Assembly (NCBI GenBank): GCA_937889705.1
Contig: CALBYO010000015.1
Coordinates: 1-8,868, forward strand
DNA length: 8,868 nucleotides
Direction: 5' to 3'
Source of the DNA: an uncultured Bacillota bacterium
Lineage (GTDB): Bacteria; Bacillota; Clostridia; Christensenellales; UBA1242
Positions 1 to 5,742 of this stretch are shown in pieces. A program made the translations under genes and the position numbers. The notes below the pieces were generated by a model. It searched no databases. It was not told where the DNA came from and saw only the letters and a program-made list of their open reading frames with translations. Each line of letters starts with the position of its first letter. Position 1 is the first letter of the stretch.

Positions 1-160
1 CTGCGGAAGAGGCAAAATGTCAGGCCATGTAGTTAGCCATAGTAATAGAAAAGCAAACAGAACATGGGACATCAATCTTCAACAGACAACAATCGTAGAA
101 GACGGAAAAGAAAAGAAAGTTAAAGCATGCACAAAATGCATCAAAACAAATAGAAAATAA
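1..160 (+). CDS. rpmB: 50S ribosomal protein L28, C-terminal part (5' end outside window)
   Basis: Structural protein of the large ribosomal subunit. The first full codon is at base 2, and 52 residues are read before the TAA at 158-160. The conserved L28 core is visible: CGRGKMSGH, then VSHSNRK and RTW, and near the end ACTKC followed by a basic tail. L28 is normally about 60 residues, so only roughly the first ten are missing. The first Cys is the second member of the usual front CxxC pair, and CTKC is the rear pair, so this is the zinc-binding (C+) form. An intrinsic terminator follows three bases after the stop, so rpmB is probably not co-transcribed with the next gene. Identification is very secure; only the start is unseen. 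Confidence 0.96.
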   Translation, partial: CGRGKMSGHVVSHSNRKANRTWDINLQQTTIVEDGKEKKVKACTKCIKTNRK

Positions 161-162
161 TT

Positions 163-190
163 AAAAAACACCTTAAATTAGGTGTTTTTT
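163..190 (+). terminator. Intrinsic terminator of rpmB
   Basis: An 11-bp perfect stem pairs 163-173 (AAAAAACACCT) with 180-190 (AGGTGTTTTTT) around the 6-base loop TAAATT. It is followed by more T-rich sequence. It begins three bases after the rpmB stop codon. Confidence 0.93.
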
Positions 191-231
191 CTTTTTTAAT
201 AATAATTTATTAATTGCAAAAAATAAGAACA

Positions 232-798
232 ATGGAAAGTTTATATTTATTGTTTCTTATTTTTTTTATAATTTTATTAATAATTCCGCTTGGTTTTAGG
301 GGAAAATGTTTTTACAGTTTAAAAACAAATCATGGCGTAATTGCAATAAAATTATGGGGCATTAAAATTATCAATTTGAAAATTAAAATTAAAGGCAATC
401 AAATTTTGATTATTAAAAACCATAAACGTAGTAAAGACGAAATTGCAGTGGGTGAACCAGAACTTAAATTTTTACGCTTTTTTAATGATGAGATAAAAGA
501 CAAAATCAAACTCCGCTCACTTAATTGCTATATGCGTGTTGGGCTAGAAAATCCTTTCTATTCCGCAATACTTTCCAGTGGGGTAAGTGATTTTATCTTG
601 GGCGTTTTTGCGTATATAAAAAACAAGCGCCCATCAGCGTCTTGCAACCTTGTTACTCATACAAGTTTTACTGAAAATAATTTTATTTTATGTTTTAATG
701 TTAGAATGTCCATATCAATTTTAGATGTAATTTATTCAATTATAATTGCTATTTTGCGAACTCGCACAGACAGGATAATTGAAAGAAAAATTCAATAA
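232..798 (+). CDS. DUF2953 (YtfI-like) membrane-anchored protein
   Basis: A 188-residue protein of unknown biochemical role. Residues about 3-20 form one strong hydrophobic segment (LYLLFLIFFIILL...), so it is probably anchored in the membrane by its N-terminus. The rest alternates short beta-like stretches with basic residues. The middle carries the G-x-x-NPF-x-x-A pattern (here VGLENPFYSA), followed by a GVSDFILG stretch and a hydrophobic helix near the C-terminus, as in DUF2953. The immediate neighbour is a GerW/YtfJ protein, the same pairing as ytfI-ytfJ in Bacillus, which supports the family call. ATG 232 was chosen over an in-frame TTG at 214; neither has a strong ribosome-binding site, so the start is uncertain. 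A terminator follows, so it is probably a separate transcription unit. The family call rests on pattern and context. Confidence 0.72.
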   Translation: MESLYLLFLIFFIILLIIPLGFRGKCFYSLKTNHGVIAIKLWGIKIINLKIKIKGNQILIIKNHKRSKDEIAVGEPELKFLRFFNDEIKDKIKLRSLNCYMRVGLENPFYSAILSSGVSDFILGVFAYIKNKRPSASCNLVTHTSFTENNFILCFNVRMSISILDVIYSIIIAILRTRTDRIIERKIQ

Positions 799-807
799 AA
801 ATTAATT

Positions 808-832
808 AAAATGCGATTTTTATTGCATTTTT
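808..832 (+). terminator. Probable intrinsic terminator after the DUF2953 gene
   Basis: A 9-bp stem with one G-U pair joins 808-816 to 823-831 around loop 817-822. The core is AAAATGC/GCATTTT, and the 3' arm ends in a T run. It lies 10 bases after the stop. It is weaker than the other hairpins in this window. Confidence 0.65.
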
Positions 833-928
833 AAATTGTTTTTTAATTAATTTTTAATATTTTTAAATTTATTTAATAAAAAATCGAAAAATAATCAAAC
901 TATTTTTTGAAGAATTTTTGGAGTTTTT

Positions 929-1321
929 ATGAAAGAATATGAAAAGAATAGTTCAATAAAAAATTTAATTGCAGAAACAATGGATAATTTGCAATCGCTT
1001 ACAAGTTCATCAACAATATTTGGTGAAGCAAAAATATTACCAGATGGTACGGCTATTATCCCTGTTTCAAAACTTACTATTGGTTTTGTTGTTGGCGGTG
1101 GAGAATATGCTGATTTAAGCACTCGCAGGGTTGGCACTTGTTATCCAATGGCTGGTGGTTCGGGCGGTGGAATTTCGTCAACTCCTATTGGGTTTATTGT
1201 CAACACGCCAAATGAAATCAAATTTGTATCAACAGCAAATGCTGCGCTTATGGAAAATTTGATGGATAAGTTGACAAAGTTGGGCGGATATTTAAAAAAC
1301 AAAATGGATAATAAGGAGTAG
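929..1321 (+). CDS. gerW: GerW family sporulation protein (YtfJ)
   Basis: A 130-residue soluble protein of the GerW/YtfJ family. In Bacillus the family member is made in the forespore and is needed for proper spore germination; its biochemical activity is not established. Family hallmarks are visible in order: FGEAKILPDGTAIIPVSKL (about residues 31-49), then GFVVGGGEY, then the glycine-rich AGGSGGGISSTPIGF, and a C-terminal helix with a VSTANAALMENLMDKL-like stretch. No signal peptide or membrane segment is seen. The start is fixed by GGAG at 920-923, five bases before the ATG. The next gene starts four bases after the stop, and its ribosome-binding site overlaps the end of gerW, so the two are co-transcribed. 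No convincing promoter, including a sporulation sigma-factor one, could be picked out in the very AT-rich bases 833-919. Confidence 0.92.
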   Translation: MKEYEKNSSIKNLIAETMDNLQSLTSSSTIFGEAKILPDGTAIIPVSKLTIGFVVGGGEYADLSTRRVGTCYPMAGGSGGGISSTPIGFIVNTPNEIKFVSTANAALMENLMDKLTKLGGYLKNKMDNKE

Positions 1322-1325
1322 AAAT

Positions 1326-2489
1326 ATGAATTTAAAAAACAGAAAATTGTTTGTATGTTGTTTAATAATTTTGTCAGTTATAATGCTTGCGAGTTTTTTG
1401 TTTTCAGTTGTTCTTGCATCAAAACCAAAAGTTTTTGCTGATAGCGAATGTCCTGCAAAAGCAATGGTAGTTATTGAAGCGTCAACTGGCAGAGTTTTGG
1501 AAGAAAAAAACAAAGACGATAGACTTGCAATGGCGAGCACAACCAAAATCATGACCGCTCTTGTAACTTGCAAAAACACGGAAAATTTTGATGAAATTGT
1601 AAATGTTCACGACAACGCCGTTGGCATTGAAGGGACAAGCATGTATCTCAGAAAGGGTGAAAAGTTGACAGTTAAAGAACTTTTGTTTGGGCTAATGTTA
1701 CCATCGGGGAACGACGCCGCAATGGCTCTTGCATATCACATAGGTGGCAGTGAAGAAAAGTTTGTGGAAATGATGAACGCTCAGGCTAGCGAACTTGGAC
1801 TTAAAAACACGCATTTTGCAAATCCTCACGGACTTGATGCTGACGGACATTACACATCGGCTTTTGACCTTGCGCTTATAACTGCCGCGGGCATGAAAAA
1901 TGATATGTTTAGGGAAATAATCGCAACGAAAAATGTTAAAGTAACTGGGAGCAAGGAAAACGAGCCAAGATTTTTGTCAAATAAAAACAGACTTTTAAAA
2001 ACTCTTGATGGTTGCACAGGCGTTAAAACTGGTTTTACAGACAATGCTGGTAGATGTTTTGTTTGCTCATGTACTCGCGAGGGAATGACGCTTATTTCTG
2101 TTGTTTTAAATTGTGGACCAATGTTTGAAGAAAGTGCAAGACTTATGAATTTGTGCTTTGAAAAATATAAATTGCGCGAACTTTTGGAGCCTTATGCACA
2201 GGGTGACAACATTTTGGTAACGAACGGCGACCAAGAATTTGTTCAAACAGTGACAAAACATGGTTTTAGTTATCCATTGACTGATGAAGAATTTCAAAGC
2301 GTAAAAATTGTGAGAAATCAACCTGAAATTTTAGATGCTCCGGTTGTTAAAGAACAAAAAATCGGCGAAATTGAAATTTATTTAGATAAAGATTTGCTTT
2401 TTAAAGAAAATATATATACAATGGAAAATGTTAAATCCATAAAATATCTTGATAAGATTTGGGAAATTGTTGACCAATGGAATATTTAA
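1326..2489 (+). CDS. D-alanyl-D-alanine carboxypeptidase (DacB/DacF type, S11 family)
   Basis: A penicillin-binding protein that removes the terminal D-Ala from peptidoglycan stem peptides outside the membrane, lowering cross-linking. It is 387 residues long. An N-terminal hydrophobic signal (about residues 8-31) leads to a likely cleavage site after VFA (residue 38). All three catalytic motifs are present: STTK at 71-74 (nucleophile Ser71), SGN at 127-129 and KTG at 234-236. A C-terminal PBP5-type beta domain spans about 280-370. The last ~20 residues could form the amphipathic membrane-binding helix common in this family. AAGGAG at 1313-1318 precedes the ATG. The gene sits between gerW and rluB. 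In Bacillus a sporulation DacB precedes spmA-spmB-rluB, so a spore-cortex role is likely but inferred. DacB and DacF cannot be separated from sequence alone. Confidence 0.93.
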   Translation: MNLKNRKLFVCCLIILSVIMLASFLFSVVLASKPKVFADSECPAKAMVVIEASTGRVLEEKNKDDRLAMASTTKIMTALVTCKNTENFDEIVNVHDNAVGIEGTSMYLRKGEKLTVKELLFGLMLPSGNDAAMALAYHIGGSEEKFVEMMNAQASELGLKNTHFANPHGLDADGHYTSAFDLALITAAGMKNDMFREIIATKNVKVTGSKENEPRFLSNKNRLLKTLDGCTGVKTGFTDNAGRCFVCSCTREGMTLISVVLNCGPMFEESARLMNLCFEKYKLRELLEPYAQGDNILVTNGDQEFVQTVTKHGFSYPLTDEEFQSVKIVRNQPEILDAPVVKEQKIGEIEIYLDKDLLFKENIYTMENVKSIKYLDKIWEIVDQWNI

Positions 2490-2505
2490 CTTTTAAGGAC
2501 AAAAG

Positions 2506-3225
2506 ATGAGATTAAATAAATTTTTAAGCAGCGCAGGTGTTGCTTCGCGTAGGAAATGTGACGAACTTATTTCACAAGGGAAAATAACAGTAAACGGGAA
2601 GGTCGTAACTGAACTTGGAACAATTATAGACGAAAAAAAAGACAAAGTTTTGGCTTTTGGAGAGCCAGTTTCTTTGCAAAATGAGTTTATATATTTGAAA
2701 TTGCATAAGCCAAAGGGATATATTTGTTCCGCTGCCGACGAAAAAGGCCGTAAAACCATATATGAACTTTTGCCAAAAGAGCATAGACTATTTTCGATAG
2801 GTAGGTTAGACTACAATACAGAAGGTTTGATTTTGGTTACAAACGATGGAGATTTTGCAAAAGCAATGTCGCACCCATCATTTGAAATTGAAAAGGAATA
2901 TATTGTTACGATTGAAGGCAGGATTTCTGAAAGCGAACTTGCGGTTATGCGTGCTGGCGTTGTTGAAAAAGGTGAAAGGTTGCCAAAAGCAAAGGTTACA
3001 CCAATAAAATTTGACGGCAAATTAACAAGGCTTTCTGTTATAATTGACGAAGGTAAAAACAGGCAAATTAGGCGTATGTTTGAAGCGATTAATAAAAATA
3101 TCGTGCTTTTGAAACGCGTGTCGGTTGGACCATTTTTGCTTGGCGGACTTGTTAGAGGAAAATATAAAGAATTCACAAAAGAAGAACTCGGGCTTGTTGA
3201 AGAAATTAAAAATTATATAGTTTAA
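2506..3225 (+). CDS. rluB: 23S rRNA pseudouridine synthase, RluB/RsuA family
   Basis: Converts a specific uridine in ribosomal RNA to pseudouridine; the RluB branch acts on 23S rRNA during ribosome maturation. The 239 residues begin with an S4 RNA-binding domain (about 1-48; MRLNKFLSSAGVASRR, then GKITVNGK). The catalytic domain follows, with the family motif GRLDYNTEGLILVTNDG, where Asp102 is the catalytic aspartate. Further conserved pieces are KEY near residue 130 and the GKNRQIRRMFEA stretch. AAGGA at 2495-2499 sits six bases before the ATG. The gap to the upstream carboxypeptidase stop is 16 bases, so the gene is the last member of the gerW-dac-rluB operon. Being next to dac fits the rluB position in Bacillus, which favours RluB over RsuA. 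Confidence 0.92.
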   Translation: MRLNKFLSSAGVASRRKCDELISQGKITVNGKVVTELGTIIDEKKDKVLAFGEPVSLQNEFIYLKLHKPKGYICSAADEKGRKTIYELLPKEHRLFSIGRLDYNTEGLILVTNDGDFAKAMSHPSFEIEKEYIVTIEGRISESELAVMRAGVVEKGERLPKAKVTPIKFDGKLTRLSVIIDEGKNRQIRRMFEAINKNIVLLKRVSVGPFLLGGLVRGKYKEFTKEELGLVEEIKNYIV

Positions 3226-3227
3226 TT

Positions 3228-3257
3228 AAAAAAACATGCGATTTTGCATGTTTTTTT
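3228..3257. terminator. Bidirectional intrinsic terminator between convergent rluB and the SIMPL gene
   Basis: A perfect 12-bp stem pairs 3228-3239 (seven A then CATGC) with 3246-3257 (GCATG then seven T) around loop 3240-3245. It has an A run on one side and a T run on the other. It lies 2 bases after the rluB stop and 1 base from the stop of the opposing gene, so it can end transcription from both sides. Confidence 0.94.
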
Positions 3258-3258
3258 A

Positions 3259-3954
3259 TTATTTACAGAATTTAACTTCTATTTTTGCTTCTATTTGCAT
3301 ACTGCCTTTTACGATTGATTCTTTATTCGCTCTTGCTAAAACAAATGCTGAATCTCTGTAAATTTCATTTGAATATAAACTCTTTTCTTCAATTTTACAT
3401 ACGCTCAAATTTTCATCGGTAAGAGATTCCATTTTTGACTTTGCATTTTCTAAGGCAAGTTTTAACGCTTTGTTATAGTAATTTTCTAGGTCTGAGCAAG
3501 TGAAGGTGATGCCGCCAAGTCTGTTCGCGCCAAGGTCGGTAAGTTTTGTTAAAACTGAACTCAGATTTTGCAAATCAGTTGTTTTAAATTCCAAACTGTT
3601 GTCAACTTGATAACCTAAAAATTTTTCGCCGTCACTATAATTGTATCGTTGGTAAACTGAATAATTTTTTGTTTGAATGTTTTCTTCCGCAATTCCTATT
3701 GATTTTAAATATTCAATTATTTTTGACATTGTTTCATTGTTTTCTTCAACTGCAACATTTATGTTCGTGTTTAAATTTTCAATTCCAACATTCACGACAG
3801 CAACATCAGGTGTTGCGTTAACAACTGCTGAGCCAAAAACGGTGATTTCTTTTGTGTTTGTATCTGCTTGTACTTTTCCTATCGGTTTATTTATACAGAA
3901 TATTGATAGTAGTAAAAGCAAAAAACAAATTGCTAAATTAAAACCTTTTTGCAT
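3259..3954 (-). CDS. Secreted SIMPL-domain (DUF541) protein
   Basis: A 231-residue exported protein of the SIMPL/DUF541 family, which includes mouse SIMPL and bacterial periplasmic or outer-surface proteins of poorly known function. A signal peptide is clear: basic start, hydrophobic core at about residues 6-21, likely cleavage after VQA (residue 30). There is no proper lipobox. The mature part opens with the family signature of a beta strand ending in V-x-G-S (EITVFGSAV) followed by ATPDVAVVNVGIE. An alternating helix/strand pattern follows, including GIAEENIQT and YQVDNSLEF, with a final strand near the C-terminus. The ATG at 3954 was chosen because GGAGG at 3964-3960 lies five bases upstream; a second in-frame ATG at 3966 overlaps that site and is unlikely. 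It appears to be its own transcription unit, flanked by hairpin terminators. Confidence 0.86.
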   Translation of the reverse strand: MQKGFNLAICFLLLLLSIFCINKPIGKVQADTNTKEITVFGSAVVNATPDVAVVNVGIENLNTNINVAVEENNETMSKIIEYLKSIGIAEENIQTKNYSVYQRYNYSDGEKFLGYQVDNSLEFKTTDLQNLSSVLTKLTDLGANRLGGITFTCSDLENYYNKALKLALENAKSKMESLTDENLSVCKIEEKSLYSNEIYRDSAFVLARANKESIVKGSMQIEAKIEVKFCK

Positions 3955-3963
3955 AAAAACCTC

Positions 3964-3985
3964 CATTTACTAATTTGCGTAAATG
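3964..3985. repeat. Short inverted repeat next to the ribosome-binding site of the SIMPL gene
   Basis: CATTTAC at 3964-3970 and GTAAATG at 3979-3985 are exact reverse complements with an 8-base spacer. One arm touches the end of the Shine-Dalgarno site. It could be an operator or a small leader hairpin, or chance in AT-rich DNA. Confidence 0.35.
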
Positions 3986-3999
3986 AATAATTTTTATTA

Positions 4000-4027
4000 A
4001 AAAAATCACCTAAAAAGGTGATTTTTT
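4000..4027 (-). terminator. Intrinsic terminator of the 177-aa orphan gene
   Basis: An 11-bp perfect stem joins 4000-4010 (AAAAAATCACC) to 4017-4027 (GGTGATTTTTT) around loop 4011-4016. Read on the minus strand it ends in a T run. The stop codon of the upstream minus-strand gene (4028-4026) overlaps the base of the stem. Because both arms have A/T runs, it could also work on the plus strand. Confidence 0.9.
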
Positions 4028-4559
4028 ATTTTATGAAATCAAAGTTGTCCATTCCGTCGTATCTTTCTTTCATTTTCTTTTCATCTTCACAAGAGATAAA
4101 AAGTTCGCCGTCTTCATCAACATAAGTTTTATATTTTGCTTTGATGCTGTCTGCAAGTTCTTTGTCTTTTTTATAATCTCTATCTTTTTTGACTTTTGAA
4201 GTTTTTTGCTGTTCGTCAAATGTTGTTGCAAGATTTTCCATTTTTTTAAGAATTTGTGTGTTTAATGTGAAATTTATGCCAAACCTTGCTGCTTCAATAT
4301 AAAGTTCTTGTAAACAGTCTGAGCCCCACCAAAGAATATTTGAAAGGTCGTTTAAATCTTTTTCAGTGACTTCATTATAAACAATTTTTGTGCTGTTGCA
4401 ATTTATTATGTCAATATCATTTCGGAATTGCTGTGCGCGTTCTAAGTTAGTGTAAATACCAGAACAAGTTTGAGGGCAATCATTAAGATTTATTTGAGTT
4501 TTGCCATCATTCATTTCGTTGTCGTGAATTTCAATTACTAAATAATATTTTCTATTCAT
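4026..4559 (-). CDS. Hypothetical protein, 177 aa, unrecognised family
   Basis: I do not recognise this protein. It is 177 residues, apparently cytoplasmic: no signal peptide and no membrane segment. The first ~110 residues look like a folded domain: a strand-like start (KYYLVIEIHD), a Cys pair spaced CPQTC (Cys28, Cys32), a SGIYTNLERAQQF segment, and a Trp-rich ILWWGSDCLQELYIEAARFG helix. Residues about 111-177 are strongly charged and Lys/Glu/Asp-rich, probably helical or flexible. AAGGAG five bases before the ATG sets the start. A perfect consensus promoter precedes it and a strong hairpin follows, so it is a single-gene unit that is likely well transcribed. It lies downstream of spo0A in the same orientation but beyond spo0A's terminator. 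No function is proposed. Confidence 0.85.
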   Translation of the reverse strand: MNRKYYLVIEIHDNEMNDGKTQINLNDCPQTCSGIYTNLERAQQFRNDIDIINCNSTKIVYNEVTEKDLNDLSNILWWGSDCLQELYIEAARFGINFTLNTQILKKMENLATTFDEQQKTSKVKKDRDYKKDKELADSIKAKYKTYVDEDGELFISCEDEKKMKERYDGMDNFDFIK

Positions 4560-4581
4560 AATAACTCCTTAATTAAAAATA

Positions 4582-4610
4582 ATTATACATTATATTAAAT
4601 TATATGTCAA
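4582..4610 (-). promoter_or_regulatory. Perfect housekeeping (sigma-A) promoter for the 177-aa gene
   Basis: On the minus strand TTGACA (4610-4605) and TATAAT (4587-4582) match the consensus at all 12 positions and are separated by 17 bases. Transcription should start near 4575, giving a leader of about 16 bases that just contains the AAGGAG site. Strong constitutive expression is inferred. Confidence 0.92.
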
Positions 4611-4618
4611 GGCACAAA

Positions 4619-4641
4619 AAAACATCAATAAATGATGTTTT
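4619..4641 (-). terminator. Intrinsic terminator of spo0A
   Basis: On the minus strand a 9-bp stem (4641-4633 with 4627-4619; core ACATCA/TGATGT) closes a 5-base loop and runs into a seven-T tract. It starts five bases after the spo0A stop codon, separating spo0A from the following gene. Confidence 0.88.
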
Positions 4642-4646
4642 CTTTT

Positions 4647-5450
4647 TTATGCGCCTTCGATTAACATTTTATCTGCGACAAGAGCGATAAATTCGCCATT
4701 TGTTGGCTTTTCATTGCTGTTGTAAACGCGAAGTCCAAATAATGAATTTATATTTTCAATTTTGCCTCTGTTCCAAGCGACTTCTATTGCGTGTCGAATT
4801 GCTCTTTCAACTTTGCTTGGACTTGTGTCAAATTTTTCTGCAATAGCGGGATATAATTTCTTGGTTATTGAATTGATAATTTCAGGTGTTTCAATCGCGA
4901 GTTTAATTGCTTCTCTTAAAAAGTGATAACCTTTGATGTGAGCGGGGATACCAACCGTGATGAAAATGTTGGTTATCTTTTCTTCGGTTATTTTGGCTTT
5001 GTATTTTGCTGCAATATTTTCGCCAGAATTTTCATTTGACATAATTGATGTGATGGTTGGTTTGTCAAGACTTGCAATTTCGCTCAATCTGTCAAGTAAA
5101 ATCTTTTCGTCAACTGGCTTAATCATAAAATAACTAACACCAAGTTGCATCGCTTTTGTTATAAAACCTTCGTGAGTAAGAGAACTTACAACAACAATTT
5201 TTGGCTTTTTAACAAGTGATGTTGAATTTTGAATATTTTCAATAAGTGCAAAGCCGTCCAGACTTGGAAGCATAACATCCATAAGCAAAATGTCTGGTGT
5301 GTTTTTCTTGATTTCGCTGAGCGTTTCAGCACCATCAGCACTTACGCCAAGCACTTCAAATTTACTGTCCTTTTTAAATATTTCGGCAAGTTCTTTGCCT
5401 TGATTGCAATCTGCTATAAATAATGTTGTCTTATTATTTTGCGTTTCCAT
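4647..5450 (-). CDS. spo0A: Sporulation master regulator Spo0A
   Basis: Response regulator that, once phosphorylated, controls entry into sporulation and binds 0A boxes. Its 267 residues equal the usual Spo0A length. The receiver (about 1-125) has Asp14, phospho-acceptor Asp58 in LLMDVMLPSLDG, Ser89 in the VVVSS strand and Lys111 in the IKP motif. A linker (~126-155) leads to the very conserved DNA-binding domain, with GIPAHIKGYHFLREAI, SPSKVERAIRHAIEVAWNRG, SLFG and KPTNGEFIA. Position 15 is Cys where receivers normally have a second Mg-binding Asp. TGGAGG shortly before the ATG at 5450 fixes the start; an in-frame ATG at 5540 would add 30 unrelated residues and lacks this support. A terminator follows directly. 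spoIVB, the common upstream neighbour, is not here. Upstream 0A-box-like sites suggest autoregulation. Confidence 0.97.
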   Translation of the reverse strand: METQNNKTTLFIADCNQGKELAEIFKKDSKFEVLGVSADGAETLSEIKKNTPDILLMDVMLPSLDGFALIENIQNSTSLVKKPKIVVVSSLTHEGFITKAMQLGVSYFMIKPVDEKILLDRLSEIASLDKPTITSIMSNENSGENIAAKYKAKITEEKITNIFITVGIPAHIKGYHFLREAIKLAIETPEIINSITKKLYPAIAEKFDTSPSKVERAIRHAIEVAWNRGKIENINSLFGLRVYNSNEKPTNGEFIALVADKMLIEGA

Positions 5451-5543
5451 TGTTCCTCCAAACTTAATCTTTTTGCTGACATAAAAATGGTAGCACAAAC
5501 AAAGTTGAATAAATAGATTTTTTGAAAAATTAATTTGCAAATA

Positions 5544-5581
5544 TTATCGAAAAATTGGCGAAAGTGCAGTAATTTGTCGAA
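5544..5581 (+). promoter_or_regulatory. Cluster of three 0A-box-like sites upstream of spo0A
   Basis: TTGTCGAA at 5574-5581 contains the Spo0A box core TGTCGAA exactly. TTATCGAA at 5544-5551 and TTGGCGAA at 5555-5562 each differ from it at one base, in the same orientation. The start offsets are 11 and 19 bases. The cluster lies about 95-130 bp upstream of the spo0A start codon. Binding by Spo0A is inferred. Confidence 0.55.
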
Positions 5582-5682
5582 AATATTCAAAACATTCGAA
5601 AAAAATAGTTTAAAAAATTAACTTTTTGATTTTTTTCTTTTAAAAAATTATTTAAAACAACAAATTTTGCATGTTAATTTGC

Positions 5683-5710
5683 TTGAAAATTTTGTTTTAA
5701 TGATTATAAT
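5683..5710 (+). promoter_or_regulatory. Housekeeping (sigma-A) promoter for tilS
   Basis: TTGAAA at 5683-5688 (one mismatch to TTGACA) and a perfect TATAAT at 5705-5710 are separated by 16 bases. The start codon is 32 bases further on, with GGAG at 5732-5735, so the leader is about 26 bases. Confidence 0.85.
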
Positions 5711-5742
5711 AAAAATAATTACAATTTTTTTGGAGAAAAACG

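Larger units (their letters stand above)
5451..5742. promoter_or_regulatory. Divergent control region between spo0A and tilS
   Basis: A 292-bp, very AT-rich gap between two diverging genes. It contains a clear tilS promoter and a cluster of 0A-box-like sites (both listed separately). I could not find a good promoter for spo0A. The best weak candidates on the minus strand are TTGCAA (5540-5535) with a poor -10, and an extended -10-like TGCTACCAT further down. No convincing sigma-H pattern was seen. No small gene is apparent. Confidence 0.6.

Noticed and set aside
214..231. TTG start for the DUF2953 protein
   Set aside because: No ribosome-binding site precedes it; the ATG at 232 gives a normal short N-terminus leading straight into the membrane helix. 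Some doubt remains.
833..928. Sporulation sigma-factor promoter or 0A box upstream of gerW
   Set aside because: The region is nearly all A/T; TCGAAAA near 884 misses the box core by two bases and no convincing -35/-10 pair could be chosen.
1292..2759. Short minus-strand frames opposite the carboxypeptidase and rluB
   Set aside because: The plus-strand proteins carry complete catalytic motifs; the opposite frames have no recognisable features.
3955..3966. Alternative start of the SIMPL protein four residues upstream
   Set aside because: That ATG overlaps the GGAGG site that correctly serves the ATG at 3954.
3677..3973. 98-aa plus-strand open frame opposite the SIMPL gene
   Set aside because: It mirrors a well-supported gene on the other strand, has no family motifs and runs into the terminator region.
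5451..5540. N-terminal extension of Spo0A by 30 residues to an upstream in-frame ATG
   Set aside because: The ATG at 5450 has a strong TGGAGG site just before it and gives the standard 267-residue Spo0A; the extra residues do not resemble the family and cover that ribosome-binding site.
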